The position numbers were made by a program, and so were the translations under genes. A stretch of 57,332 bases of DNA from Methylobacterium segetis (lineage in GTDB: Bacteria > Pseudomonadota > Alphaproteobacteria > Rhizobiales > Beijerinckiaceae): contig NZ_SMNT01000025.1 of assembly GCF_004348265.1 (NCBI RefSeq), forward strand, positions 1-57,332, read 5' to 3'. This document shows positions 11,144-19,914 of this stretch, one piece after another (position 1 is the first letter of the stretch; every line of letters begins with the position of its first letter). Under the pieces are notes generated by a model. The model ran no database searches. It was not told the origin of the DNA and worked only from the letters and a program-made list of their open reading frames with translations.

Positions 11144-12778
11144 TCAGGGCAGGGGAGCGGCGCCCTCCCGGACGCGATCCGGCCAGCACGGGCCGCGCGG
11201 TTCCGGCCGCAGCATCGTCGCGGGCATCGCCAGAACGCGGCCGGCAAGGCTCGCCTGCACGACATCGAGCCGTGCGAGGTAGTGGAAGAGCGGTCCGTCG
11301 TTGGGCGGGGTCCGGGCGGCGGCCAGAAGATCGCATCCGCTGATCGCGAAGGCGGGTTCGCGCAAGGCCCGGCCGAGTTCGTACAGCGGCGTGACGGCAC
11401 CCACTCCCAGCAGGGTGCAGGCGATGGCCGCCCGAGCGATGCTCGTGCCTGAGACCGCCGCGCCGACGCGCAGGGCCAGCAGCGCCAGAGCGGGGATCGA
11501 CGCCCGCATCACGAAATCGGTCCCTCCGAGCCGGTAGAGCGGTACGAGCAGCAGCAATCCGACGATGAGCAGGATCTCGCTCCGGAAGCCCCGTGAGGTG
11601 GTCGCGATCCGGTCGCGTGCGAGCCCCAGCACGATGAGGGCCGGCCCGAGTTCGAGGGCGACGAAGAGGACGTAGCGGATGACGAAGAGGTCGCTCAGTT
11701 CGTGCAGGCCGTGCGGAACGCGCGCGGCGTCCGAACCGAGGTAGAGGGCGACCGGGATCAGCCCGAGACCCGCCAGCGCCGCAATCGCCGACGATCGAAC
11801 CGTGACGCGGCCTCGGGGCAGATCCCTCAGCAGGGCGCCGATCAGGAACGGCACGGCGCCGATCATGCTCAGAGGCGACCAGAACACGCAGAGACCGAAG
11901 ATCACGGCGAGCGATGGGACCCGCAAGGCGTCCGCCCGCCAGAGACAATAGGCTCCGACGAAGATCCAGCCGGAAGCCGCGTGGTTCGGGACCCAGAAGA
12001 TCTGGGTGACGTGGGACGAGAATTGCAGGTTCTTCGCCCATTGCTCCAGGTGGGTGCCGAAGCCGAGGGGCTGCTCGGTCAGCCAAGTGCCGACGACATC
12101 CCAGCCGCTGAAGCCGATGAAGAGCGCCAGAAGCGTCAGGCCGCGCCGGCGCGGCCGCACGATGCGGGCGAAGCCGTAGAAGAGGCATCCGAACAAGAGA
12201 CCGTTCTGCGCCAGAAGCGCCCCGTGCGCTGCCTGGAGGCCCGCGAGCTTCCCGACGGCGGCCGGAACCAGGAACAGACCGAGGGGCGCGCGCAGCAGCG
12301 TCGGGTCCCCCCTGTAGAGGTATCCGACCGGCCAGGGCTCGGCGACGAGGTCGTGCAGCACCGCGTCGCGGATCAGCCAATCGTCGTTGGCGAAAACGAG
12401 GTGCGTCTCCCCGCCGAGCAGGCAGAGCGCGTAGCCGGCCGCGAGCGCGATCAGCAGGAGAGGCGCATCGAGCGGCTCGCGCGTGCGGGCGCAATCCCGG
12501 AGCACAGGGACGAGCGCCGCCAGGATGGCCGCCAGGCAGCCCGCTGCCAGCACAGAGCTCGCCAGGTGCGTGGCGAGGAACAGAAGGTTCGGTGCCGCCA
12601 CGAGGAGGACGACGACGCAGAAGGGCAGGTGGCCGAAGCCCGCGCCTTCGTGCGCCCGACGGGTCTCGCCGGCCCGAGCGTCGGCGCGAGCGGCCGGGCC
12701 TCGATGCGCCTCAAGGGGGTGAGCCGCGGGGCGCTCCGGTCCGACAACCGACCGATCCAGGTCCCGGCTCGCGATCAC
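11144..12778 (-). CDS. Polytopic membrane protein, possible GT-C-type transferase
   Basis: Protein of 544 residues with roughly eleven to twelve hydrophobic spans from about residue 50 to 460, and loops containing an acidic pair early (FANDDWLIRD, about residue 130). That layout resembles integral-membrane glycosyltransferases or the serotype-conversion proteins that use polyprenol-linked sugars, but I see no motif that proves this. The GTG start at 12778 is supported by GGAG seven bases upstream. It lies 43 bases after the epimerase-GT2 gene on the same strand, as the last gene of the locus. The best reading is the periplasmic transfer step for the sugar loaded by the GT2 domain; this is inference from context. 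Confidence 0.75.
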   Translation of the reverse strand: MIASRDLDRSVVGPERPAAHPLEAHRGPAARADARAGETRRAHEGAGFGHLPFCVVVLLVAAPNLLFLATHLASSVLAAGCLAAILAALVPVLRDCARTREPLDAPLLLIALAAGYALCLLGGETHLVFANDDWLIRDAVLHDLVAEPWPVGYLYRGDPTLLRAPLGLFLVPAAVGKLAGLQAAHGALLAQNGLLFGCLFYGFARIVRPRRRGLTLLALFIGFSGWDVVGTWLTEQPLGFGTHLEQWAKNLQFSSHVTQIFWVPNHAASGWIFVGAYCLWRADALRVPSLAVIFGLCVFWSPLSMIGAVPFLIGALLRDLPRGRVTVRSSAIAALAGLGLIPVALYLGSDAARVPHGLHELSDLFVIRYVLFVALELGPALIVLGLARDRIATTSRGFRSEILLIVGLLLLVPLYRLGGTDFVMRASIPALALLALRVGAAVSGTSIARAAIACTLLGVGAVTPLYELGRALREPAFAISGCDLLAAARTPPNDGPLFHYLARLDVVQASLAGRVLAMPATMLRPEPRGPCWPDRVREGAAPLP

Positions 12779-12821
12779 GATCCTGCTCCGGGATCCCCGC
12801 TTGCGTGCTCACCGAAGCGGG

Positions 12822-14789
12822 TCACGGGCGCGCCCTCGCCTCGGGCGGGAGGTCCGTCGCGGTGCCGTTGCGGATCAGCGCCGCGCGGATGAGGCGTGGG
12901 CGCCCCTTCACCTCCTCCATGATCTTCGCGATGTACTCGCCGATCAGCCCGATCCCGAAGAGGTTCAGAGCGCCGAAGAAGAGGATCGCCAGCAGGATCG
13001 AGGTCGCCCCGCGCGGGGCGATGTCCGGCACGAGCAGGCGCAGGGCGACCAGCACGGTGCCGAGCAGCGCGGCGAGGCCGAGCAGCACGATTCCGGTGGC
13101 CGTGAGCATCTTGAGGGGCGTGCTGCTGAACGAGAAGATCCCGCGCTTGGCCCATTCGAGATTGGACAGCAGGTTGTTCGTGCTCGCGCCGAACATCCGC
13201 TTCGGGCGCACATAGTCCACGCCGGTCTGGCGGAAGCCGACATAGGCGCGCAGGCCGCGCATGAAGAGGTCGCGCTCGGGGCAGTTCAGCAGCCAGCCCA
13301 CGACGCGCCGGTCCATCAACGAGAAATCGCCGGCGTCATGCGGGATGCGGATGTAGCTGAAGGCCGCGAAGACGCGATAGAACGCCTTGTAGAGGAGGCC
13401 CCAGACGACGGGCATCTCGCGCTTCACGCGCCGGCCGTAGACGACGTCGTGCCCGTCGAGCCAGGCCGCGTGGAATTGCTCGATCAGCTCGGGAGGATCC
13501 TGCAGGTCGCCGTCGAGGAGCACGCAGGCCTGGGCGGTCGCCAGTTCCATCCCGCTGCGGAAGGCCATCTGCGAGCCGAAATTGCGCGAGTGGGTGATGC
13601 CGAGCACGTGCGGGTCCGTCGCCGACAGGGCGCGGATGCGCTCCGCACACCCGTCCGGGCTCGCGTCGTTCACGAAGATGATCTCGTAATCGACGTCGAT
13701 CTTCCGGAAGACCGCGGTCAGGCGGGCGTGCATGATCGGCACGGCCTCCTCGTCCTTGTAGCAGGCGACGATGGCCGCGATGCTGCGGCGTCGCACGGCA
13801 CCGGATTTGGTCAGTTCGGACAGGCCCGCGCCGGGGCCGCGCATCCATTCGGCCGTGCGTGCGAGCCCCTCCGCCAGCGGCGTCGCGGCGCGCCAGCCGA
13901 GCAGGCGCTCGGCCTTGGCGGGGTTGGACTGCCAGCGCGCGAGGTCCCAGGCACGCGCGGGCATCGCGCCGAAGCGGGGCGCCTCCGCGATGTCGAAGAG
14001 ATCGCGCGCGGTCGCGGCCAAGGCGCGGATGGTCGTCTCGACGCCGGTGCCGATGTTGAGCGACTCCCCGTACAGGTCGAGGGACATCTTGGCGGCCGCC
14101 CGGACGAAGGCCTCGCAGACGTCCTCGACGAAGACGAAGTCGCGCGCGATGTTCGGATCGACGAAGTCCGGATAGGTGCCGGCGAGCCCCCTCGACACCA
14201 CGGCCGGAATCAGGCGCCCGGCATCCTCGTAGGGGCCATAGACCGAGTAGAGCCGCAGGTTGACCACCGGCCAGCGGCGCGTCTTGCCCGCATAGGCGAG
14301 AAACTGCGCCGTGGCCGCCTTGGAGACGGCGTAGGCGCTGTTCGGGACGAGCTGGGCTTCCTCGGCCGGGGATGCGGAGTTCAGGCCATACTCGGACGAG
14401 CTGCCCGCATGCACGTAGGCCGCGAGATTGCCGCTGAGCGCGAGGAGTTCGACGCGCGCCACCAGGGAGGTGAAGTTGGTGGCGTAGATGAGGTCGGCAT
14501 CGGCCTCGAAGGCGTAGGCGCCGTAGGCGATGCAGTCGAAGACCGTCGCCGGACGGATCGCCTCGACGAAGTGGCCCGCGGCCGCCCTGTCGGTGAAGTC
14601 GACGGCGACGAGGTGGGCCGGGTCGACGCCGCGCAGGCGGGGCGAGGGCAGGACGCGCGCGACGGCGAACACGTCGCGGCGACGCGACAGGATGTGACGG
14701 AACAGGTTGCAGCCCACGAAGCCGCCCGCGCCGAGAACGGCGATGGGACCCTTGAGGCTGTCGATCCAATCGGCGGCGGTCTGTGTCAT
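12822..14789 (-). CDS. Fused NAD-epimerase/dehydratase and GT2 polyprenol-type glycosyltransferase
   Basis: One 655-residue frame joins two enzymes. Residues 1-325 are a short-chain epimerase/dehydratase: nucleotide site GAGGFVG (about 19-25), Ser in HAGSSSEYG, and catalytic Y153 and K157 in SAYAVSK. Residues about 335-655 are a family 2 glycosyltransferase of the DPM1/ArnC/GtrB type: VNDASPDG, the metal site DGDLQDPPE, then two C-terminal membrane helices (from about 565, LTATGIVLLGLAALL, and about 605, ILLAILFFGALNLFGIGL). Such enzymes move a sugar from a nucleotide to undecaprenyl phosphate. The fusion implies that one protein edits the nucleotide sugar and loads it on the lipid. The ATG at 14789 overlaps the stop of the transketolase gene (ATGA). 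The sugar is unknown. Confidence 0.88.
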   Translation of the reverse strand: MTQTAADWIDSLKGPIAVLGAGGFVGCNLFRHILSRRRDVFAVARVLPSPRLRGVDPAHLVAVDFTDRAAAGHFVEAIRPATVFDCIAYGAYAFEADADLIYATNFTSLVARVELLALSGNLAAYVHAGSSSEYGLNSASPAEEAQLVPNSAYAVSKAATAQFLAYAGKTRRWPVVNLRLYSVYGPYEDAGRLIPAVVSRGLAGTYPDFVDPNIARDFVFVEDVCEAFVRAAAKMSLDLYGESLNIGTGVETTIRALAATARDLFDIAEAPRFGAMPARAWDLARWQSNPAKAERLLGWRAATPLAEGLARTAEWMRGPGAGLSELTKSGAVRRRSIAAIVACYKDEEAVPIMHARLTAVFRKIDVDYEIIFVNDASPDGCAERIRALSATDPHVLGITHSRNFGSQMAFRSGMELATAQACVLLDGDLQDPPELIEQFHAAWLDGHDVVYGRRVKREMPVVWGLLYKAFYRVFAAFSYIRIPHDAGDFSLMDRRVVGWLLNCPERDLFMRGLRAYVGFRQTGVDYVRPKRMFGASTNNLLSNLEWAKRGIFSFSSTPLKMLTATGIVLLGLAALLGTVLVALRLLVPDIAPRGATSILLAILFFGALNLFGIGLIGEYIAKIMEEVKGRPRLIRAALIRNGTATDLPPEARARP

Positions 14790-15691
14790 GCGGCGAGCGT
14801 CGCGCGGATCGCAGCCGGGTCGAGACCGCTCTCGCGCCGGTGGAAGGCCTGGGAGCCGTAGGTGCCGGAGGGATATCCGGCGGCGGCAAGGTGGCGGAAC
14901 TCCGCGACCGCGAGGCCGCCCTCCAGGCACCAGGCGGCGAGGCTCTGGCCGAGGCCGCCCTGGGCGACGTGTTCCTCGACGACGCAGAGCCTGCGGCGCG
15001 CGGTCAGCGCCGCCACGAAAGCCTGCGGCGGCGGGCTCGCGCAGAGCGGCAATTCGCTGACCGCCCACAGCTCCGGCCCGTCCAGGTCCTCGCGGGAGCC
15101 GACGGCGGACCAGACGACGCCCGCCATCGGTCCGACCGCGACGACGACGGGGCCGTTCCCCTCGCGCAGGCGTCGCCAGGGCGCGTAGGCCGGCGCGACG
15201 CAGCCCTCCGGCACCTCGCCGCGCCCGAGCCGGATATAGGCAGGCCCCGCCTGAGTGCCCGCCGCGTCCACCACGGCGGCGACATCGGCGTCGAAGGCGG
15301 GCACGAAGATGTGCAGCCCCGGGAGCGTGGAGAGGACCCCGTAATCCTCCAGCGCGTGATGGGTGGGACCCATCACGCCGTAGGCATAGCCGCCGCCATT
15401 GGCGAGCATGCGCACCGGCAGGCGGTGGAAGCAGACGTCGTTGCGGATCTGCTCGAAGGCGCGGGCGTAGCAGAAGGGGGCGATGGTATAGGTCCAGGGC
15501 TCGAGCCCCTCGCTCGCGAGCGCCGCCGCGACCCCGATCATGTTCTGCTCGGCGATTCCCGCATTGAGGAAGCGCTCGCCGAGCGCGTCGCGCAGGGGCT
15601 CGAGCGCTCCGAAGCCGAGATCGCCCGTGAGGAAGACGAGGTCCGGGCGAGCGGCCCGGGCGACGAGCGCCGCGCAGAGCTCGCGTCTCAT
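14786..15691 (-). CDS. Transketolase-like protein, C-terminal (pyrimidine-binding) subunit
   Basis: Protein of 301 residues corresponding to the middle and C-terminal domains of transketolase. The conserved glutamate that activates thiamine diphosphate is in FLNAGIAEQNMIG (about residues 45-57). The pyrimidine-binding region includes FCYARAFEQIRNDV, and a C-terminal domain begins near residue 190. Its ATG overlaps the stop of the N-terminal subunit gene, so the two halves should be made together and form one enzyme. Split transketolases outside central metabolism often make unusual sugars. Here the next gene is an epimerase-GT2 fusion, which suggests a glycan role rather than pentose phosphate metabolism. 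The substrate is not known. Confidence 0.88.
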   Translation of the reverse strand: MRRELCAALVARAARPDLVFLTGDLGFGALEPLRDALGERFLNAGIAEQNMIGVAAALASEGLEPWTYTIAPFCYARAFEQIRNDVCFHRLPVRMLANGGGYAYGVMGPTHHALEDYGVLSTLPGLHIFVPAFDADVAAVVDAAGTQAGPAYIRLGRGEVPEGCVAPAYAPWRRLREGNGPVVVAVGPMAGVVWSAVGSREDLDGPELWAVSELPLCASPPPQAFVAALTARRRLCVVEEHVAQGGLGQSLAAWCLEGGLAVAEFRHLAAAGYPSGTYGSQAFHRRESGLDPAAIRATLAA

Positions 15692-16548
15692 TGGGCCATT
15701 TCCGCGGCGAACGCGTCGCCGAGCACGGCTTCCCGGTGCTGCTCCTCCGTGAGGGGCAGGTAGTGGCTGTCCATGCGGCCCTCGATGGCGGGCACGCCGT
15801 GGCCCTTCACGGTGTGCAGGATGACGGCCACGGGCCGGCTCGATCCGGGGGAGAGGGCGCGGCGCATATCCGCGAGGTCGTGCCCGTCCGCTTCGCGGAT
15901 CTCGACGTCGAAGCCGCACAGGACCCGCCCGATCGGATCGAGCGAGGCGACCTCGGCCGTGGCGCCGAACCCCTGCAGGCGATTGTGATCGATCAGGATC
16001 GTCAGGTTCGACAATCGACGATGGGTGCAGAAGATCAGCGCCTCGAAGGTGGATCCTTCCTGCCATTCCCCGTCCGAGGTCATGCAGAAGACCCGGTTCG
16101 TCCGGCGCTGCAGCTTCGCGGCGAGGGCGAGCCCGGCGGAGAGGGAGAGGCCGTGCCCGAGGCTTCCCGTGCCGAAGCGGTTCGTGGGGAGGCCGCGGGC
16201 GGGCGGATGCCCGGGCAGCCGCGTGCCGTCGGCGTGGAAGCTGCCCAGCTCCGTGTCGCTGATCAGCCCGCGGCTCCACAGGGTGACGTAGAGCGCGCCC
16301 GCCGCGTGGCCCTTCGAGAGAACGAAACGGTCCTGCTCGCTCAGAAACTCGTGATGCACGAGCATCATCGCGTCGAGCGCCGACAGGTTGCCGCCGAGGT
16401 GCCCGACATTCGCCGCCCGGTGCATGGCGAGGAGCCGCCAGCGCGCGAGTGTCAGGAGGCCCGGGGTGAGATGCGCCGTGGTCGCGGAAACGGCGCCGTG
16501 CGCCCCGCTCCCGGCCTCCACGCGAAGGGTGTGTACAGGCCGTGCCAT
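15688..16548 (-). CDS. Transketolase-like protein, N-terminal (diphosphate-binding) subunit
   Basis: Protein of 286 residues matching the thiamine-diphosphate-binding half of transketolase. Seen: HLGGNLSALDAMML near the N-terminus, LSKGHAAGALY, TGSLGHGLSLSAGLALA, and the metal-binding GDGEWQEGS with the later N in DHNRLQGFG. It ends TVKGHGVP and EEQHREAVLG, as in the family. A GTG at 16563 would add five residues; neither start has an ideal ribosome site and I prefer the ATG. First gene of the glycan-type locus; it overlaps the C-terminal subunit by four bases. A TTAA-N7-CTAAC box, one base off the CtrA pattern, lies 46-60 bases upstream on the coding strand. Confidence 0.87.
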   Translation of the reverse strand: MARPVHTLRVEAGSGAHGAVSATTAHLTPGLLTLARWRLLAMHRAANVGHLGGNLSALDAMMLVHHEFLSEQDRFVLSKGHAAGALYVTLWSRGLISDTELGSFHADGTRLPGHPPARGLPTNRFGTGSLGHGLSLSAGLALAAKLQRRTNRVFCMTSDGEWQEGSTFEALIFCTHRRLSNLTILIDHNRLQGFGATAEVASLDPIGRVLCGFDVEIREADGHDLADMRRALSPGSSRPVAVILHTVKGHGVPAIEGRMDSHYLPLTEEQHREAVLGDAFAAEMAQ

Positions 16549-16593
16549 CCGCTCGCAGTCCACTGCTCCCGCGCGATGGAAGGCTGATCTTGG

Positions 16594-16608
16594 TTAGCGG
16601 CGGGTTAA
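16594..16608. promoter_or_regulatory. CtrA-like box, one mismatch
   Basis: On the minus strand this reads TTAA CCCGCCG CTAA followed by CC, one base away from TTAA-N7-TTAA. It lies directly upstream of the transketolase locus, where a promoter is expected. The match is imperfect, so this is a candidate only. Confidence 0.4.
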
Positions 16609-16756
16609 GGGGCGGCGCATCGCGCGGCGTCCGGGGGGCTGGGAGCCGCTCGACGAGCCGCGCGCAGCCTACCCGCCGAGCGTTCCCGTCTTAGCTAAGG
16701 CGATCGAGCGGCGGCCGGGGGCGAGCGTCCCGCGAAGCCCGTCGCCTCACGGTCCG

Positions 16757-16778
16757 GCGAGGGCGCAGGCGCCCTCGC
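16757..16778. promoter_or_regulatory. Perfect 10-bp inverted repeat before gloA
   Basis: GCGAGGGCGC and GCGCCCTCGC are separated by AG, giving a 22-base perfect palindrome that ends 22 bases before the gloA ATG. It could be an operator or an RNA hairpin in the leader. A smaller palindrome, CTTAGCTAAG, is at 16690-16699. No regulator is identifiable. Confidence 0.45.
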
Positions 16779-16800
16779 ACAGCGAAGGGATGGCAGCCTG

Positions 16801-17241
16801 ATGGAATACCTGCACACGATGGTCCGCGTGGCGGATCTCGACCGCGCGCTCGCCTTCTACGTCGACACGTTCGGCCTGCGCGAGGTGCGCCGCGTCGAGA
16901 ACGAGAAGGGCCGCTTCACCCTGGTCTTCCTCGCCGCCCCCGGCGATGTCGAGCGGGCCGAGGCGGCGAAGTCGCCCCTCGTCGAGCTGACCTACAATTG
17001 GGACCCGGAGGAGTACACGGGTGGGCGCAATTTCGGCCACCTCGCTTATCAGGTCGACGACATCTACGCCTTCTGCCAGCGCCTGAAGGACCGGGGCGTC
17101 ACCATCAACCGGCCCCCGCGGGACGGCCATATGGCGTTCGTGAAGTCGCCCGACGGGATCTCCATCGAGATCCTCCAGAAGGGCGGGGCGAAGCCGCCGC
17201 AGGAGCCCTGGGCCTCGATGGAGAACACGGGCACGTGGTAG
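16801..17241 (+). CDS. gloA: Lactoylglutathione lyase (glyoxalase I)
   Basis: Converts the methylglyoxal-glutathione hemithioacetal to S-lactoylglutathione, the first detoxification step for methylglyoxal, in the cytoplasm. The 146-residue length is standard for bacterial glyoxalase I. The four metal ligands sit where expected: H5 in YLHTM, E62 in LVELTYN, H80 in FGHLAY and E123 in SIEILQK. The motif NWDPEEYTGGRNFGH is typical of the nickel-type bacterial group. AAGGGA precedes the ATG by about twelve bases. It stands alone, divergent from the transketolase locus. Confidence 0.95.
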   Translation: MEYLHTMVRVADLDRALAFYVDTFGLREVRRVENEKGRFTLVFLAAPGDVERAEAAKSPLVELTYNWDPEEYTGGRNFGHLAYQVDDIYAFCQRLKDRGVTINRPPRDGHMAFVKSPDGISIEILQKGGAKPPQEPWASMENTGTW

Positions 17242-17285
17242 CGGCCGGCGGCGAGGCTCCCGCGAGCGCCTCGCCGCGAGCCCCG

Positions 17286-17462
17286 TCAGCCCGCGCCGGT
17301 CTCGGCGGCGGGCGTGATGCCGAGCTCCGCGAGCTTGGCCGAGACGGCCTCGATCGGCCGCTTGAGCTTCAGGCTCATCACCGAGACGGGAATGCGCTCG
17401 CGCGCCATCTCGGTCAGTTGCTGGACGGTCTCGAGCGTCCAGGTCGTGTCCTGCATCGCCAT
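17286..17462 (-). CDS. 58-residue protein with a GcrA-like N-terminal pattern
   Basis: Short frame with a strong ribosome site (GAGGAGG, five bases before ATG) and codon use like its neighbours, so I take it as a real gene. The product begins MAMQDTTWTLETVQQL and ends in a short tail after LAELGITPA. The spacing WTxExVxxL ... AVxxKxxxLG resembles the N-terminal helix-turn-helix of GcrA (compare WTDERVELL ... AVIGKVHRLG in the gcrA gene at 48847-49380). A shortened DNA-binding relative of GcrA is therefore possible, but the similarity is weak and read by eye. It lies convergent to gloA and divergent from rnpB. Function unknown. Confidence 0.7.
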   Translation of the reverse strand: MAMQDTTWTLETVQQLTEMARERIPVSVMSLKLKRPIEAVSAKLAELGITPAAETGAG

Positions 17463-17627
17463 GGTCGCCTCCTCATCGCGTCAGGGGTCGCGCGTGCGGC
17501 GGGGCGCCGGCCGAAGGCCCGGAGCCCTCGGCCGCGACGCTAAAGCGGGCGCCGCAGTCATACAACCGAGAGGTGAAATTCCGGGCATGCCCGGCCGATG
17601 GGCAGCGCGGCGAACGGGTCGATGCGC

Positions 17628-17656
17628 TTGACCGGGCCCGCGCCGCGGCGCACATC
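17628..17656 (+). promoter_or_regulatory. Candidate rnpB promoter
   Basis: TTGACC at 17628-17633 and CACATC at 17651-17656 are 17 bases apart. A start seven bases later falls at about 17663, where the RNase P RNA is predicted to begin. The -10 is poor; the agreement of positions is the main support. Confidence 0.45.
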
Positions 17657-17663
17657 CCGGCCC

Positions 17664-18064
<401 letters not shown>

Positions 18065-18394
18065 GCCTCGAGGCCCGCGATTTTCCGCAGCTTCCTTACC
18101 CTCGGTTAACCTTGCTGAGGTCTGATCGGCGCCTGCGATCCTGCGGTTGCATGCGTTGACGATCCTCAGAGCCCCATGGTACCCGCCAACATCCCGTCAA
18201 CGGCGTATCTCGGAGCGGCGGACGCGCCTCGCGTTCGCCGAGCGGCCGGCCGTGCGCGCACCCTTGGCCGCGCTTCGGAGAACACCTCGACGATCCGGCC
18301 CCCATGGCGGCGGGCCGAGGATGCTGCAGGCAGCCATGCTCGAACCCATTCCGGACGACGCCGTCAGGATTCCGCTCCATCTCGCGAGGCCGCG
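18065..18394. other. Leader of the dcw cluster; no mraZ
   Basis: 330 bases between rnpB and rsmH. No MraZ-like frame and no repeated MraZ box (TGGGN) is visible. TTAACC at 18106-18111 could be a CtrA half-site, and TTGACG at 18156-18161 could be a -35 element with a weak -10. One open frame (18147-18398) ends in an ATGA overlap with rsmH, but only its last 25 codons look even slightly protein-like, so I do not call it. Confidence 0.4.
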
Positions 18395-19456
18395 ATGAGG
18401 CGCCCGGCCAAGGGACAGGGCCCGGCCGAGGGCCGGGGCAGTCCCGCCGCGCCGCACGTGCCCGTGCTGCTCGGACCCGTGCTGGAGGCCCTCGACCTCG
18501 CGCGTCCGGGTCTCTCGGTCGACGGCACCTTCGGCGCCGGCGGCTACACCCGCGCGCTGCTCGCCGCCCATCCCGAGGAGCGCGTCGTCGCGATCGATCG
18601 CGATCCGGGCGCCGTCGCGGGCGGTCAGGGGCTCGTCGCGGAGGCGGGCGGCCGGCTCCGCCTCGTACCCGGACGCTTCGGTGACCTCGACGCGATCCTG
18701 CGCGACCTCGGCGAGGCGGGGGCCGACCGGGTGGTGCTCGACATCGGCGTCTCCTCGATGCAGCTCGACCAGGCCGAGCGCGGCTTCTCCTTCCGGCACG
18801 ACGGTCCCCTCGACATGCGCATGGAGCGGGCGGGCGCGAGCGCGGCCGACCTCGTGAACGGGTCCGAGGAGGCGGAGCTCGCCGACATCCTGGTCCATTA
18901 CGGCGAGGAGCGCCGCGCCCGCGCGGTCGCCCGCGCCATCATCGAGCGGCGCCGCCGCGCCCCCATCGAGACGACGGCCGACCTCGCCGACCTCGTTGCC
19001 GGCGTGGTCCGCGCCGACCCGGCCAGCGGCATCCACCCGGCCACGCGCACCTTCCAGGGCCTGCGCATCGCCGTGAACGACGAGCTCGGCGAGCTGGTGC
19101 GGGCGCTGCACGCGGCCGAGCGCGCGCTCCGGCCGGGCGGGCGCCTCGCGGTCGTGACCTTCCACTCGCTGGAGGACCGCATCGTGAAGCAGTTCTTCTC
19201 CGCCCGCAGCGGCCGGGCGGTGCAGGCCTCGCGGCACGTTCCGAGCGTCGAGCGCCCCGTGCCCAGGAGCTTCGAGCCCGTCACCAAGGGGCCGGTCCTG
19301 CCGAGCGAGGCCGAGATGGCGGAGAATCCCCGCGCCCGCTCGGCCAAGCTGCGCGCGGCCGAGCGCACCGACGCTCCCGTGCCGGAGCCGCTCGCAGCCA
19401 TCGAGATGCTGGCGAGCCTGCCGGCCAGCACCACTCGCGGAGGGTCGCGCCGGTGA
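18395..19456 (+). CDS. rsmH: 16S rRNA (cytosine-1402-N4)-methyltransferase
   Basis: RsmH (MraW) methylates the N4 of C1402 in 16S rRNA using S-adenosylmethionine. The 353-residue protein shows [13 protein letters not shown], the SAM-binding [15 protein letters not shown] (about 46-60), [18 protein letters not shown] and the C-terminal [13 protein letters not shown], all typical of the family. The ATG at 18395 has GAGG five bases upstream. Its end overlaps ftsL (GTGA). It is the first gene of the dcw cluster, as in most bacteria, but without mraZ before it. Confidence 0.96.
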   Translation: MRRPAKGQGPAEGRGSPAAPHVPVLLGPVLEALDLARPGLSVDGTFGAGGYTRALLAAHPEERVVAIDRDPGAVAGGQGLVAEAGGRLRLVPGRFGDLDAILRDLGEAGADRVVLDIGVSSMQLDQAERGFSFRHDGPLDMRMERAGASAADLVNGSEEAELADILVHYGEERRARAVARAIIERRRRAPIETTADLADLVAGVVRADPASGIHPATRTFQGLRIAVNDELGELVRALHAAERALRPGGRLAVVTFHSLEDRIVKQFFSARSGRAVQASRHVPSVERPVPRSFEPVTKGPVLPSEAEMAENPRARSAKLRAAERTDAPVPEPLAAIEMLASLPASTTRGGSRR

Positions 19457-19908
19457 TCCGTCTCCTCAACGTGCTCGCCGTCCTCGGCCTCGTGGCCTCG
19501 GCGATCTACGCCTACTCGACGAAGTACGAGACCCTGAATCTCGCGGGCCAGGTCTCGAAGCTGAAGAGCCAGGTCCACAAGGAGCGGCAAGCCATCGCCG
19601 TGCTGCGGGCCGAGTGGCAGCTCCTGACGCGGCCGGACCGCCTGCAGGCGGCGGTGGAGAAGCACATCGCGCTGGAGCCGATCGGCACCGAGCACCTCGC
19701 CCGCCTCTCCGACCTCCCGGCCCGCCCCGAGCGCGGCGACGAGATCGGCCGGTTGCTCGCCGCGACGGCGACGCCGAAGGAGAAGCCGTCCGCCGCCGAG
19801 CCGCGCACCACCGGCTCGATCACCCGCACCGTCACGACCACGACCCGGCCGGCGACGACCCACACGCCCAAGGCCGGCCCCACCGCTCCCACGACGGCTT
19901 CGAGGTAG
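19453..19908 (+). CDS. ftsL: Cell division protein FtsL
   Basis: Bitopic divisome protein of 151 residues. A short cytoplasmic end, one transmembrane helix (about 5-22, [16 protein letters not shown]) and a coiled coil (about 28-60) lead into an alphaproteobacterial-type extension with Thr/Pro-rich sequence (from about 115). FtsL bridges FtsQ/FtsB and the FtsW-FtsI synthase. The start is a GTG overlapping the rsmH stop; ftsI follows after six bases. Sequence conservation in FtsL is low, so the call rests on size, topology and position. Confidence 0.9.
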   Translation: MIRLLNVLAVLGLVASAIYAYSTKYETLNLAGQVSKLKSQVHKERQAIAVLRAEWQLLTRPDRLQAAVEKHIALEPIGTEHLARLSDLPARPERGDEIGRLLAATATPKEKPSAAEPRTTGSITRTVTTTTRPATTHTPKAGPTAPTTASR

Positions 19909-19914
19909 TTCCCC

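Noticed and set aside
18147..18398. 83-codon frame ending in an ATGA overlap with rsmH
   Set aside because: Arg/Pro-rich translation unlike MraZ or any family; the overlap could be chance. Only the last 25 codons might be a leader peptide.
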